DNA from: Meandrina meandrites
Taxonomy: Eukaryota; Cnidaria; Anthozoa; Scleractinia; Meandrinidae
Direction: 5' to 3'
Length of the DNA: 64,000 nucleotides
NCBI GenBank assembly: GCA_963693305.1
Contig: OY855914.1
Span: 20,082,472-20,146,471, forward strand
In this document: positions 33,831 through 44,947 of the stretch, one piece after another
Layout: each line of letters begins with the position of its first letter
Position numbering within the stretch: the first letter of the stretch is position 1
Made by a program: the position numbers and the translations under genes
Notes under the pieces: model-generated
Told to the model about the DNA's origin: nothing
Database searches by the model: none
Seen by the model: the letters and a program-made list of their open reading frames with translations, nothing else

Positions 33831-34135
33831 GTAAGCTGAATGAGAGAACCATAACATGATCATAAAAGCTAACATGGTTCACTTGCTCACCAGCTCGCTG
33901 AATAGTGTACACAATTATCGAAAGATACAGTCTCAGTTGTAATTTTAACTAAGTTTAAGTAATCGACGGTCTGACTCACTGACTGGCTGACTGACTGACT
34001 GAGTAACCGAGTACTGTATAATCTTGAGTGAGAAAATGAGAAACTGATTAATCATGTAACTGTGTGGTAAATCAACAAGAACGACATGCTTATTTAGGTT
34101 TTAACGAACGTATCATTTTTTCTTCCTGTCTAAAG

Positions 34136-34384
34136 ACGTGGAAGCACCTTCATTTCGTGAAACCTGTCCAACAGCGCAAAGCCTCGTCGCAGAGAAAGGG
34201 AAAACATCGGCCACAGTAAGCTGGGGACCAGTTAAAGCTACAGACAATGATCAAGCTATTGTTACTGTGTCCCCCGACGTGACATCGCCACACGTTTTTC
34301 CTGAGGGAAGCCACAAAGTGACCTACACTGCTACAGATCCATCAAGAAATACGAAATTGTGCCACTTTCAAGTAACCGTTCTAG
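34136..34384 (+). CDS. SVEP1/polydom-like gene, exon: HYR domain
   Basis: Hyalin repeat: EAPSFRETCPTAQSL, WGPVKATDND, then VTYTATDPSRNTKLCHF. The acceptor is CTTCCTGTCTAAAG and the donor TCTAG/GTAAAT, phase 1. Confidence 0.92.
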
Positions 34385-34452
34385 GTAAATATTACCATTC
34401 TTATTTGCCTGGATGGCAAAGGTGGCGTGGTTTAGTAACTAACCCCTGGAAT

Positions 34453-34485
34453 GCTATATTCACCTCCTAGCGAGGTGAATATAGC
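34453..34485. repeat. Perfect 14-bp-stem hairpin
   Basis: GCTATATTCACCTC, a 5-bp loop (CTAGC) and GAGGTGAATATAGC, located 69 bp into an intron. It could be a short foldback repeat. Confidence 0.9.
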
Positions 34486-35020
34486 GTCATAAACCAGAGC
34501 CTTTCGTCCATTCACAATGTCCCATTCTTATGTTCCCCTTTATACCAGATTACATCTCGTCTCGTCTTGTAACAAACCAAAACTTGGTTTAAATGACCAC
34601 TTCTCTCGGCCTTCTTCTCTTATGTTTTATTCTAAACACTTGTCGAGCCAATATGTTTCCGAACAAAAAAATTTATAGCTCCTTCGCACGTTCGCATTAC
34701 GGGAAAAAGATTTTGGAGGAAGCTTTTTACGATAGAGTATCAACAATGACAACGTACCCTGTTTTACGACGCCTTGACTTTCCTTGTACAGTTAGATCGC
34801 GCGCCGTTTCCCTTCATTTACTATCGACTATTTCGAACTCCCGGGCTCGAACTATTTTTCGTTTCCCCTGACGGTTAGAAATAGAGGGGTTCAACTGTAA
34901 TTTAAGGTGACCTTTTAGTATTACTAGTGCTATGGTTGTTGCCATCGTCATCATCATCATCATCATCATCCTCGCCATTATTATTTTGATTTTTTTTTAC
35001 TTTTGATCATTTAACTTCAG

Positions 35021-35215
35021 TTCTTCGATGTTCCGTACTACTTGCACCTGCAAACGGAAGGCTGGAGAATAATGTGTGTGGAAATGTGTATGGAAGTGTC
35101 TGCCGCTTGGCGTGCTTCAAGGGATATGAACTAATAGGGTCTGTTGAGAGAAAGTGCGACAAGAGAGCAGGAACAGATATAGTCCACTGGACGGGAAACG
35201 TAACTTCCTGCAAAG
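35021..35215 (+). CDS. SVEP1/polydom-like gene, exon: sushi (CCP) domain
   Basis: No plus-strand ORF starting with ATG covers this exon. The open frame reads VLRCSVLLAPANGRLENN, CRLACFKGYELIGSVERKC and VHWTGNVTSC. The acceptor is TCATTTAACTTCAG and the donor CAAAG/GTAAGT, phase 1. Confidence 0.88.
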
Positions 35216-35489
35216 GTAAGTAACTATATTAATTTAAAAGAAACTCAGCCATGCTCTTTAAGAAATCCGCGAATCTCATTTGTTCTCCCACTGTTTTCAG
35301 TTCCCTTCTAGAACACAATCGCGCGCGGTGCTCTTTGTAAACACGTTTTTCAAGAAGAACACAACACTTTTGAGTTTTGCAAACATGTTTCGGCAGATAC
35401 ATCTGCCATCTTTAGTGAGATTTGAAAAAGGTGAAGAATATAGTATAAAATAGTAAAGAAATGACACAAGTATTAGTTAATAAATAATT

Positions 35490-35608
35490 TCCATTTTGCC
35501 GTGCGTCTGTTCAGTTAAAGGTCACAGATGACGTCAAAATGTGAGGATGTTCTTACCACATTTTGACATCTTCTGTGATTTATAACTGAACAGACCCACG
35601 GCAAAATG
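35490..35608. repeat. Foldback MITE with CATTTTGCCGTGCGTCTGTT arms
   Basis: Arms of about 55 bp face each other: CATTTTGCCGTGCGTCTGTTCAG... and ...CTGAACAGACCCACGGCAAAATG, with a CACATTTTGACATC / GATGACGTCAAAATGTG inner pair. It lies in the intron between two sushi exons. Confidence 0.85.
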
Positions 35609-36241
35609 AAATCTATTTATTTTATACAATAACAAAAGACTTTAGTACACTCCAATATCGTTATTAGAAGCAATGGCGCTACCGGTGAGTTAAAGTTGTT
35701 TTCATTTCATAATAACGTTTTCTGCAATCAAGGAGCACTGTACCGACGAATAAGTAGAACGAAGGACTAAAAAAACTAACCTTTATTCCATTTGGAAAGT
35801 TGTTGAACTCTGTAAGCTTTAAGTTAAGCGTTAACTGCCATTCATGGATTTTCCGTAGCGTCGTCAAACTACTCGAGCATCGGACAAACAACGACAGCTT
35901 TTCACAATTTTTCGAATCAGTCCAGTCTATTAAGTATATTTAGCCCAATCAAATGTCACGAAAGGTAAACAATATTTGGCAGATTGTTCCACGATGTGGA
36001 TTTATCATTGAGCAGAACTCTGTATTGTTGTTTTGACCGCAAGTTTTGAAAAAACTTTGCGGATTAGATTAACTTGGACTATGAACTCTGATCACGCGCG
36101 CAAGTCACACCACGCAGTGACGTCATCTTTATGTCTGTACTAATAGATGACAACCATCAACCAATTAGAACGCGCGCAATTAGAACGAACACAAAAGGGC
36201 TGATGAAAGCATTGTATCGAATTGTACTGTGTTCTTTGCAG

Positions 36242-36433
36242 CTATCCGGTGTCCTTTCCTGTATACCCCCGATCACGCGATCAAGTCAGGGTCTGGCTGC
36301 GATGGTTTGAACTCTAGCTACAGCGCCTCCTGCTTTTTCAGTTGCATGCTGGGATACGAGGCTGTGGGAGGATCCCAGAAAAGAACTTGTTTGGAAACTA
36401 GACAGTGGAGTGGGACCAAGCTCCAATGCCAAG
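36242..36433 (+). CDS. SVEP1/polydom-like gene, exon: sushi (CCP) domain
   Basis: Reads AIRCPFLYTPDHAIKSGSGC, CFFSCMLGYEAVGGSQKRTC and RQWSGTKLQC. The acceptor is TTCTTTGCAG and the donor CCAAG/GTAACG. Confidence 0.92.
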
Positions 36434-37005
36434 GTAACGGAGAATGATTGACATTTCTGACGAAAGTGACTTCTGTTTACAGATCGTTTAGTGAAGTGTC
36501 ATCAGGGTTCCACCAAATCATTAATGAATGTTCGATTGGTATAAATTGAGGTAATAACGTCTTTTTAGCTGACAACTTGACCATTTGGTCTATTCGTGGT
36601 CCGTGGGCTTCAGTTTTGTAGTTTACGGGATCCTAAAGCGGTCAAGGGATCCGGGCCTTCGAACCAACATAGCTGGCCTCCAGGAATTCCCGGGCCGCCC
36701 AAAATACAGTGCCCCGGACAACATGGAAAACGGTTACGGGGCTGTATGCTTTGCGACAAATTTATATTGCCGCTACAAGTAGCAAAAACAATGCGGCTTG
36801 AGGATCCACGGTGAACATTCTAGGGCACAAAAGCCCCGACTAAACTCCTCCTCCCTCCCTACCCCCACCCCCCACCCCCTCTTCCTCCTTACCCGTTCCT
36901 TGGTACTTAAGGAAAAATTGCGGCAGAAAACGAAAAACAAACGTGTGCCACGTGTTGATCTGTTATATACAATGATTTGAAGCGATTTGTTTGTCTGACT
37001 CGTAG

Positions 37006-37206
37006 CTATCACCTGTCCCCATCTGACTATTCAATCAGAGGGACTGGACATCAGCCCACCATTCTGCACCAACGCAAGCGCTGTCATCCATTACGCATCG
37101 GAGTGCCGGTTCTCTTGCAAGAGCGGATATCAACACCATGGGCCTGGACTAAAGACTTGTAATCAGTTTAAGACGTGGACCCCATTGGCGAATCCGTGGT
37201 GTAAAG
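37006..37206 (+). CDS. SVEP1/polydom-like gene, exon: sushi (CCP) domain
   Basis: Reads AITCPHLTIQSEGLDISPPF, CRFSCKSGYQHHGPGLKTC and ending ANPWC. It has no ATG at the start and is in a different frame from the ORFs listed over it. The acceptor is TTGTCTGACTCGTAG and the donor TAAAG/GTTAGT. The closing W-x-C loop is slightly atypical. Confidence 0.85.
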
Positions 37207-37849
37207 GTTAGTTGATCAACTTTTAACTTTCTCACTGTGAAAGCCTACTTTTAAAATACAATGAACATTAATGGCGATAAATATATCCCAGATGAAGTCT
37301 CTGCTGCTGTTTTTTTAATTTAACCAGTTGCATTTGTCTTCGTTACCAATGCTCGATCAACTCAGCAAATAAAGTTATGTAAAACATTGCAGGAATGTGA
37401 TCTTTTAGGTTAGGTAAGAGCCTGTTTTCAACTGTAAAAACAAGTTACTACTGCGTTGTCGTTGCTTTTTATGACGATGACAATTACAGTGAAAATCAGG
37501 ACCATTATTTGTTATTGAAGTACTGTTTTTGTCTTCGTTTTCACACGTTAAGAAGTATTATAGTTTTGTCTTATAGCGGACGTTGTGGAGTTTCCATTCA
37601 GAGGGTTTAAAACAAATGAAATAAATAAATCGACTTGTTTAACGAGGGTAGCACGTAACAGTCTTGCGACTGACAAACCTAACCTGTGGCCCTCGAATTC
37701 CCGATCGAATTGGAATTTAGAAGCTTAGTCCGTCTTAGATTTTTTCAATATATATAATTTGTAAAAAAAAGAAAAGAAAAATGTTCTTATTCTTTTGTTA
37801 CCTGATAAAGAATTTTTTTTTAACAATAACCGTATTAATAAATTTACAG

Positions 37850-38098
37850 ATGTCTCAGCTCCACTGTTCTCGAACTGTCCATCAAATATTGTTGCCTATG
37901 CTGACAGAGGCACAACCTCAACACAAGTCACGTGGTCTCGACCGACTGCTACTGACAACTCCGGGTTTATTCCCAACGTAACTCACTCTGGGAAACAACC
38001 TGGCGAGATATTTCCTGCCGGGGATCACAACATCCGGTACTTGGCCTCTGATAAAACAGGAAACGTCGCCGAATGCAAGTTTAAAGTCTTCGTTATAG
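37850..38098 (+). CDS. SVEP1/polydom-like gene, exon: HYR domain
   Basis: Hyalin repeat: APLFSNCPSNIVAYADRGT, WSRPTATDNSG and IRYLASDKTGNVAECKF. The acceptor is AATAAATTTACAG and the donor TATAG/GTAATT. Confidence 0.93.
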
Positions 38099-38451
38099 GT
38101 AATTGCCTTACACGGCGATGGCGTCTTTGTAATACACAATTCCGGGCAAATTTTAAGCTAGAGACCGGTGTAAGGGAATTCTAAGTTGGTGAACAATTTT
38201 TGAACTACGTGTACTTTGACAATTGAAAACACTAGCCTCAGTATATCTTGCGTGCGTCCACACTTTTAAGAGGCCTGATTTCTTTCATTGTTTTCTAATT
38301 CGTTCCTGTGATCATTTTTTTTTTTTTTTTACAAAATCAAAATCTCCCTTACAATCAATGAGAAGGTTCGGTTGCCGCTAATAGGTGTACAGCGAGATCA
38401 CGAATTTTTACCGTACATGTTGTAATAAACATGACTGGTTTTCTACTGCAG

Positions 38452-38646
38452 TTGTTCACTGCCTGCCTAAGTTTTATGCCCCAGCAGGAGGCACCTTGCA
38501 ATGTACCAAAGACAATCGGTATGGATCAGAATGCTCCTTCGCTTGTCACGATGGCCATACAATGACGGGCTCTTCCGACAGAGTTTGCGAAAAGGATTCG
38601 GTTACGTCCGTGGGCTACTGGACTGGAAATGAGACCAAATGTGAAT
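38452..38646 (+). CDS. SVEP1/polydom-like gene, exon: sushi (CCP) domain
   Basis: Reads VVHCLPKFYAPAGGTLQC, CSFACHDGHTMTGSSDRVC and GYWTGNETKC. The acceptor is TTTTCTACTGCAG and the donor TGAAT/GTACGT. Confidence 0.91.
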
Positions 38647-39124
38647 GTACGTATATAACAATGTGGAATGTAAGAATATCTTAATTTCACCAAAAAGAGG
38701 TCTCACAGAAAATGGGAAAATCAATAACATACTACTTCACATTTACGCATTTCCCGTAATTATTCTTTCCTTGTTTGCAACGTTAAATCCTAATACAATA
38801 GGCCATTGCAAAGTTGCTCTGCGCATCTAATTCCGGTTTGGTGGAAACCTTTTTATGCATATTTGGTTTTCCTCCAGGCATTTTTATAGTTTAAAATAGG
38901 GTCAGTAAGGCAGCTCATTTATAGTATGCTTTACGCGTTTAATTTTCTGTTGCAAATGCCGTAGTCATATCACGTTTTCAGAATACCTCAAACAACGCTA
39001 AATCTTACTGAATGTTGCTAAGCAGTGCTTCGCTCATTATTACGTCTTCTTATCGTCTCTGTCTACAAAAGTACACAAAGGAATGTGTCATGGCGTTTGA
39101 TGTGAACTTTTTTTCTTTCTCTAG

Positions 39125-39316
39125 TGGTCAGGTGTCCTCGTCTTGTCCCACCTCCTCACAGTGTACAGTCTGGTTGCGGAGGTGGTTCCTTGTACAACGT
39201 ATTTGGTGACAAATGTCTGTTATACTGCGATCTTGGCTACCAACAGGTTAATGGATCAACTGAGAGGATCTGTCAAGCTAATGGGACCTGGTCTGGAGAA
39301 GAACCGTGTTGCCAAG
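39125..39316 (+). CDS. SVEP1/polydom-like gene, exon: sushi (CCP) domain
   Basis: Reads VVRCPRLVPPPHSVQSGC, CLLYCDLGYQQVNGSTERIC and GTWSGEEPCC. The acceptor is TTTCTTTCTCTAG and the donor CCAAG/GTAACG. Confidence 0.92.
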
Positions 39317-39716
39317 GTAACGGGAGGATTACTTTGAAGCATCCTGTTTTTTGACATGTTTTGAAACACACTACTCACTTCTGTTCAGTTTCAGGCATAA
39401 ACTTTTGTTGCGTTTTTACGTGTGAATTGCAAAATGTTCTCAGTCCTCAAGTAGTGGCCGCATTATAGACGAAACTGCTGAGAAGTACGACGAAAGTTGA
39501 CATACTTCTTCATCAAACATATTATGTTCGTGTTTGAGAACTGTAGATTAGTAAAAGCCGGCAATTGATAGCAGTTCTCATACAAACGATATCAAGGTGG
39601 AAAAACAAAACAAGAAGAGTATTCATATATGGTAGTTTCTATCGCATACTCAAGGATTTCCCCACAAAAGAAACGTAGAAGAAACCTAGAAGAAACTTTA
39701 TTTTCCCATTTCATAG

Positions 39717-39905
39717 TTGTCCGTTGCAAATCACTGCAAGTTCCAAAGGATGGCCACCTAACACCAAGCTCTTGTGAAGCCACTCCAGAATACGACACCA
39801 CGTGCCATTTCTCGTGCCCCAAAGGCTACAGGTTGTATGGAGAGCCAATAGCGACCTGTCTTAGTGACGGACAATGGTCGAAAAACACCACTGCTATCTG
39901 CAAAG
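39717..39905 (+). CDS. SVEP1/polydom-like gene, exon: sushi (CCP) domain
   Basis: Reads VVRCKSLQVPKDGHLTPSSC, CHFSCPKGYRLYGEPIATC and GQWSKNTTAIC. The acceptor is CCCATTTCATAG and the donor CAAAG/GTTAGT. Confidence 0.92.
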
Positions 39906-40499
39906 GTTAGTTTATCTTTCTGCCTGGTTGTCCGTGTTTAGTTTCTGTTGTTTGCCTTTTAATGTAAATTGTTGGAATACGAAGATACTTTAGGGGTTTA
40001 AATCCAAAGAGCAAAGTACTCACCAAAATATAAAAATTTGTGTTGGGAACTTAGGAACAACGGCCTTAAGTATTGACTTCAAGAGTTAAGGGTGCTTAGC
40101 AGATAGCATGCCGTACGTGTACCCTAACAATGTAAATTACTCTTTTGCAAATCTGGATTTTGCGATCGAAAATAAGATTTCTCGTTCCAGTTATGGACAA
40201 ACCAATCTTAGATGACATTCCAAACAAATCCACCTCTGGAGGTGGATTGTTCACATTGGTAACTGAAACTGGTTTCAGATTTTCGTTCCATTTAAGCGAA
40301 TCGAACTTGGTATGGAATCAATTCGGCCATCTTTGTTTTGAAAATAGTGATTCCCTGGCGCTTTTTCGTTGTGTCTCGATCCATTTTTTATATTTTCGTT
40401 CCAGTTAACATGAAGGTTCAAACAATGTGGATTAACTAGATCCGAAAATGGATTGCTTAAAAGGAAAGCTGCCTAAGAAAGTTCAAAATAAAGACAAAC

Positions 40500-40543
<44 letters not shown>

Positions 40544-40743
40544 ATATAGAAAATCATTCTACTTGTTTATCGTAATTCATGTAGATAATCAACCTCTCGG
40601 CTCAACACTTTGTGTGCTTATCCCAGGGTCTCTCTTGGACTTTTCTAACTAAACACGTTTATGGCATTGGTATAAAAAAAATGAGCCGGCAGCTTACTTC
40701 GCGTATTATTTTAGCTTTCTGTATGTCTTATTGTTTTCTGTAG
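39906..40743. other. Intron with poly(A) tract
   Basis: A run of about 40 adenines lies at 40,503-40,542. The ORF at 40,145-40,408 has no domain and no splice-site support. Nothing else was seen. Confidence 0.65.
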
Positions 40744-40989
40744 ACGTCGAAAACCCTTCTTTTGGTTTAACGTGCCCGAGTGATATCAAACAGTACGCAG
40801 ACAAGGGAAAGAACTATACAACAGTAAATTGGCCTCCAGTTGTGGCCACTGACAACTCTGGCCTGGTACCGACTGTAACCTCTATTGGTTGGACAAACAT
40901 ATACTACAAAGGAAAGCACGAGATATTTTTCAACGCCAGTGATGCAGCAGGGAATTACAGAATCTGCAAATTTCATGTCATAATCGAGG
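40744..40989 (+). CDS. SVEP1/polydom-like gene, exon: HYR domain
   Basis: Hyalin repeat: VENPSFGLTCPSDIKQYADK, PPVVATDNSG and FFNASDAAGNYRICKF. The acceptor is TTGTTTTCTGTAG and the donor GAGG/GTAAGC, phase 1. Confidence 0.92.
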
Positions 40990-41286
40990 GTAAGCTTCTC
41001 GCAACTGGACCAGAAACTATATATAGCCCGGTATATACCTATTCAACAAAAAGAAAATGGTCATTGTTTAGTATTAACCAGAACCTGGAAACATGTTGAC
41101 TGTTTTTACGTTCATCAGCAGCAAAGTGGTAATATAATAAATAGTTTTATGCTAGAACTCGAATGCTTTAAAGTAATGCGCCTTCTATTGTTTCATATCG
41201 GCATGGAAAATTTCACCTGGCTACCTTATAAAGTTATTGCTCATTCCTAGAATATTGCTTGTCATTTTTTTCTTGTTCTGTTTCAG

Positions 41287-41478
41287 TGTTACGATGTCAA
41301 ACATTGCACCCTCCACTGAACGGCTTTCTAGTGGGTGACTGTGATAATATCTATGGCTCTACATGTAGAATGAGTTGTAACGAAGGATACAACTTAAGTG
41401 GATCTGAGAACCTCACATGCCTTAACAAACTGGGCCAAATAACAGGGTACTGGGACAAACCCGTTCCAATCTGTAAAA
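41287..41478 (+). CDS. SVEP1/polydom-like gene, exon: sushi (CCP) domain
   Basis: Reads VLRCQTLHPPLNGFLVGDC, CRMSCNEGYNLSGSENLTC and GYWDKPVPIC. The acceptor is TTGTTCTGTTTCAG and the donor TAAAA/GTAAGT. Confidence 0.92.
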
Positions 41479-41772
41479 GTAAGTAGCAAATTTTTCTTAT
41501 CCTGTGCCTTCCGTTGTGATCGCTAAACGTTTCTTAGCGTTAAAGCGTTCTGTAAAACATTTTGTTACGTCTTACCATATATTATTTGGAAAAGACCGAT
41601 TGCTCGGATGCTGTTTCTTTAAATTTGATGTTGATGATGATCATCATGATACTGGTTATGGTTATCATTATCTTTATTACTGTCGTTATCGTTGTTGTTG
41701 TCGTTGTCATTGCCAATATTGTTATTTTCATTATCATCATTATCATTATTAATATTGTTATTTCCATTTCAG

Positions 41773-41970
41773 TACGCTCGTGTTCTTCCCTCAGAGCGCC
41801 TATGAATGGTTTTATTTACCCACACACATGTACGTCTTTTCCGGTCAGCGGAACTGCCTGCTATTTCGAGTGCAAGCAGGGTTTCCAAGGCAACGGTAAT
41901 GTTACCGTGATTCAATGTGGGAATGACGGAAAGTGGAGAAAAAACGAGTTGTCAATTTTGAACTGCCTTG
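41773..41970 (+). CDS. SVEP1/polydom-like gene, exon: sushi (CCP) domain
   Basis: Reads VRSCSSLRAPMNGFIYPHTC, CYFECKQGFQGNGNVTVIQC and GKWRKNELSILNC. The acceptor is TTATTTCCATTTCAG and the donor CCTTG/GTAAGC. The upstream 130 bp is an AT-rich (ATC/ATT)n low-complexity tract that inflates the ATG-based ORF. Confidence 0.9.
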
Positions 41971-42259
41971 GTAAGCGATATTTCAAAAAACCACCCTAGT
42001 TTTGTAATGCCCGACCTTGCACAGTTTCAATGGCAGGTTAAGATGGCGACCTATAGACATGGCCAACTACAGTTTCAATTAGTCATAAGGGAAGATTGCA
42101 TACAAGCTAGCACAATAGATATGTAAATACAGTATATATCTAACGCTTCTGAATTCGAAATATTTTAATAGCATTCGAATGGCCGTCGATTCTGGGCTGA
42201 GAAAAAGTCGGGTTACGTCTGTTGATCATAATTATCTTGTTATTGGTATTTTTTGATAG

Positions 42260-42508
42260 ACGTTACCTCGCCGGTATTTATAAGGTGCCCTTCAGACATC
42301 CGTGCAAGCTTAAGCTTAAATTCTACAGCATTAGTCAACTGGACCGAGCCTATCGCCCTTGACAACAGCAACCTGGCGCCGCAAGTAACAGTTTTTCCAC
42401 CAGGGATCACTCCACCTCACATCTTCAATGAAACCACTCTTGTTGTGTACACTGCAACGGATGCAAGTGGAAACAAAAAAGAATGTTGGTTTAAAGTTGT
42501 GCTGGAAG
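42260..42508 (+). CDS. SVEP1/polydom-like gene, exon: HYR domain
   Basis: Hyalin repeat: SPVFIRCPSDIRASLSLNST, NWTEPIALDNSN and VVYTATDASGNKKECWF. The acceptor is GGTATTTTTTGATAG and the donor GGAAG/GTGAGT. Confidence 0.92.
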
Positions 42509-43067
42509 GTGAGTCTGGAATGGTTTTAAGATGTCAAGTTTTCCTGACTAGTGCGGTATGATGACAAGTTTGGCCTTTGGACGTTTTCAGTGTAGTGAAG
42601 TATCATGTCACCTAATGGTTTCCTGGACACATAAGCAATGTTTGAAATGGTGCTATTACTTAGTTAGATTCAATGCTATTTGCAAGAGACGACGGTACCG
42701 GACAAATCAAAGTCTTATGCAAAGTTCTCCTTGCAATTGAATTATGACACAAGTTGAGCTTTTACGGGCGGCCTAATTAGCAGATTGAGTATGTCCTCAA
42801 TCGACCGAAAAATACAACTTGCGATGCTCCTGGTTTTCTCTTATTGCAATAATTCTACAGAATATAATTTTAATGTTGGTGGCCGCGTGTAACATCCCTT
42901 GCAATGTTTTATAGAACCTGTCCCGTTGTGAGTCAGAGCGTACGAGACAAGCTTAAGCTCACCTCCAACCATTTATTTTAAGGAATGCTTTTTGTATTAC
43001 CAAGAATGACATTATGATACCTTGAAACAACTCTTTCGAAACTCTTTGGCATATGTTTTCATGGCAG

Positions 43068-43313
43068 ATAATGAAGGTCCCGTGGTTGAATACTGCCCCC
43101 CAGACCAAGAGATTACCGCCAGGAAGATGAAAATAGTGGTGACGTGGAACGACCCTAAGTTTAAAGACAACAGTAACAGTCCATTGGTGGTAAAATGTAG
43201 TCATCAAAGTGGAACTGAGTTCTACTGGGGGACCTGGAATGTGCATTGCACAGCTTCTGACAGCAATCCAAATAACAACCCTGCTATCTGCAAGTTCACA
43301 CTTTTAATTAAAC
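43068..43313 (+). CDS. SVEP1/polydom-like gene, exon: divergent HYR-like domain
   Basis: Same length and phase as the HYR exons, but with weaker hallmarks: NEGPVVEYCPPDQEI, WNDPKFKDNSNSP instead of the DNSG turn, and VHCTASDSNPNNNPAICKF at the end. It follows a canonical HYR directly, without a sushi domain between. The acceptor is TTTTCATGGCAG and the donor TAAAC/GTAGGT. Confidence 0.8.
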
Positions 43314-43503
43314 GTAGGTAGTAAGTAGACTTTAAGTCCCAAAATTGCCAAAATTCTCAACTTAAAAAGCATTCCGTGCTTCGTCTAACTACCGCTCTGT
43401 CGGTAGGTAATCTAACAAAACAACCTCTCTGTCGAGACGAGTGTTTTGTATTGATAGCTGGGTAAGTACCTCTTCACTAACTATGGTAATTCTCCTCACT
43501 CAG

Positions 43504-43692
43504 CGACAAAATGTAGCGACCTGCCTCCTCCCAAAGGAGGAGCAAAGGCTTGTGACGACTGGATGTTTGGAACGTTCTGTTCGCCTTTTTGTAGCAACAA
43601 CACAGACTTTGCACAACCTTTGCCTCAAACCATGTGGGTTTGCGGCGCACGAGGAACTTGGTTTCCAAGCAATCGTTTTCCGGACTGCTCAA
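43504..43692 (+). CDS. SVEP1/polydom-like gene, exon: divergent sushi (CCP) domain
   Basis: Reads TKCSDLPPPKGGAKAC, CSPFCSNNTDFAQPL, VCGARGTWFPSNRFPDC. The cysteine/tryptophan layout is that of a sushi domain with unusual spacing. The acceptor is CTCCTCACTCAG and the donor CTCAA/GTAAGA. Confidence 0.82.
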
Positions 43693-44232
43693 GTAAGAAA
43701 ACTATTCTTCGTTTTTTTAACCCTATCCAGACCTGGGGTGGGATGAAATGCCCGCGCTGACTTTGAACGCTTATAACTTTTTCAAGATTCAACCAAACGG
43801 TCTCAAACTTTACAACGTTTTCTATAATTTATCTGAAGACAAATTGGTGGGATATGTTGTTAAATCAAGAACTTGAAGTTACTATGGAAACGAGATTTTG
43901 ACAGACATGTTTCCCCAAATTTATAATTTTTGTGTTCCTGTTAATAGCAATTCAATTTAATGCAATTATTTTCACCTTTTTAATTGCACCGATTAATAGA
44001 TTTTGAGTAATAGTTAATAGTAGTTAATAGTAATTTTGAGTATGTAAATGATTCCTGTACCACTTTTTAGTTGTTTTAATCTCTTTTTTCTATGACCCAC
44101 GTAAAAAATACTTTGTGTTTGGCTTGCATGCAAAGATAGTTTTATAGATCTCAATATTTATAACGATATAGATAAGTACACTTTAACCGAATAATAATTA
44201 ACCAAAGCGTCTTGTTCACGAAAACTTTTCAG

Positions 44233-44469
44233 AGGTATACCGTCCCAATGATGTCCGGATGGCAATGGATTTGCATTACTACTATGGTGATTGCAGCACG
44301 CCAGAAGCCCAGGCACAAATAAAACAGAACTTCATCCAGATCCTGAACGAATCTTTTTTCAAAGAGGTCTGTCATGACCCAGCACTTAAAGACAAGTGTA
44401 AGGCCGAAAATGTTAGCGTCACATGCTCTGAGGTCGCTTCTGTTACCAGTAGGCGAAAACGTTCCGCAG
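44233..44469 (+). CDS. SVEP1/polydom-like gene, linker exon with furin-like site (just upstream of Polinton)
   Basis: Open phase-1 exon VYRPNDVRMAMDLHYYYG..., with ILNESFFKEVC, KDKCKAENVSVTC and ending SRRKRSA. RRKR is a furin-type cleavage motif, so the precursor may be cut here. The acceptor is GAAAACTTTTCAG and the donor GCAG/GTATGT. I do not recognise a named domain; the position after the sushi/HYR block and before the GCC2/GCC3 modules recalls SVEP1-type proteins. The intron that follows contains the whole Polinton. Confidence 0.82.
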
Positions 44470-44509
44470 GTATGTAACGCAAGCCGATTAAAAAAAGCAA
44501 ACAGAGAAA

Positions 44510-44640
44510 CAAGTAGACTCGTGGACAGACACTCAGACAGACAGACGGACTAACGAACGGACAGAACGGGCGAGACGAACGAACGAAAGAACGTACGAAC
44601 GGACGTACGAACAGACGGACGAACAGACAGAAAGACATAA
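44510..44640. repeat. (GACAGACG/GAACGAAC)n low-complexity tract
   Basis: Imperfect tetranucleotide-based repeat about 100 bp before the Polinton's left end. Confidence 0.85.
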
Positions 44641-44748
44641 TTATTGACAGACAGAAAAAAATAAATAATAATAAATTTCAGTGTTAAAAATAAACCAAAT
44701 GCAAGGAAGCTTGCATTTTGGCCAACTCCACAGATAATCAACAAGACT

Positions 44749-44947
44749 AGTAGTAATATAGGTGTAATACAAATACCGTTTCGGGTGGGGGGAGGGAATT
44801 GGGAGGTTTTAAGCGTCTGGTAACCATATGTAAAACCTAAACCCCTCTCCTTTGTCGTGGGGTTCACCTTTTGCTTAGAGTTTACCACTCTCTTAAATTC
44901 TCCCAAGTCACCCGAACCAGTATTTGTATTACACCTATATTACTACT
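44749..44947. repeat. 199-bp palindromic cassette at the Polinton left tip
   Basis: The first 28 bases (AGTAGTAATATAGGTGTAAT, then ACAAATAC) recur inverted at 44,920-44,947. Further matches (TTCGGGTG / CACCCGAA, TTGGGAG / CTCCCAA) extend each arm to about 48-56 bp around a loop of about 95 bp. The cassette can fold into a long hairpin, like the terminal palindromes of some linear viral DNAs. Confidence 0.9.

Noticed and set aside
36585..36814. Possible extra sushi-like exon (NMENGYGAVCFATNLYC)
   Set aside because: Cysteine order is incomplete, a stop follows at once and no acceptor/donor pair in phase 1 encloses it. It may be a relic, but I cannot support it.
40145..40408. Possible extra exon of the SVEP1-like gene
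   Set aside because: No sushi/HYR/EGF hallmarks and no good splice sites in phase.
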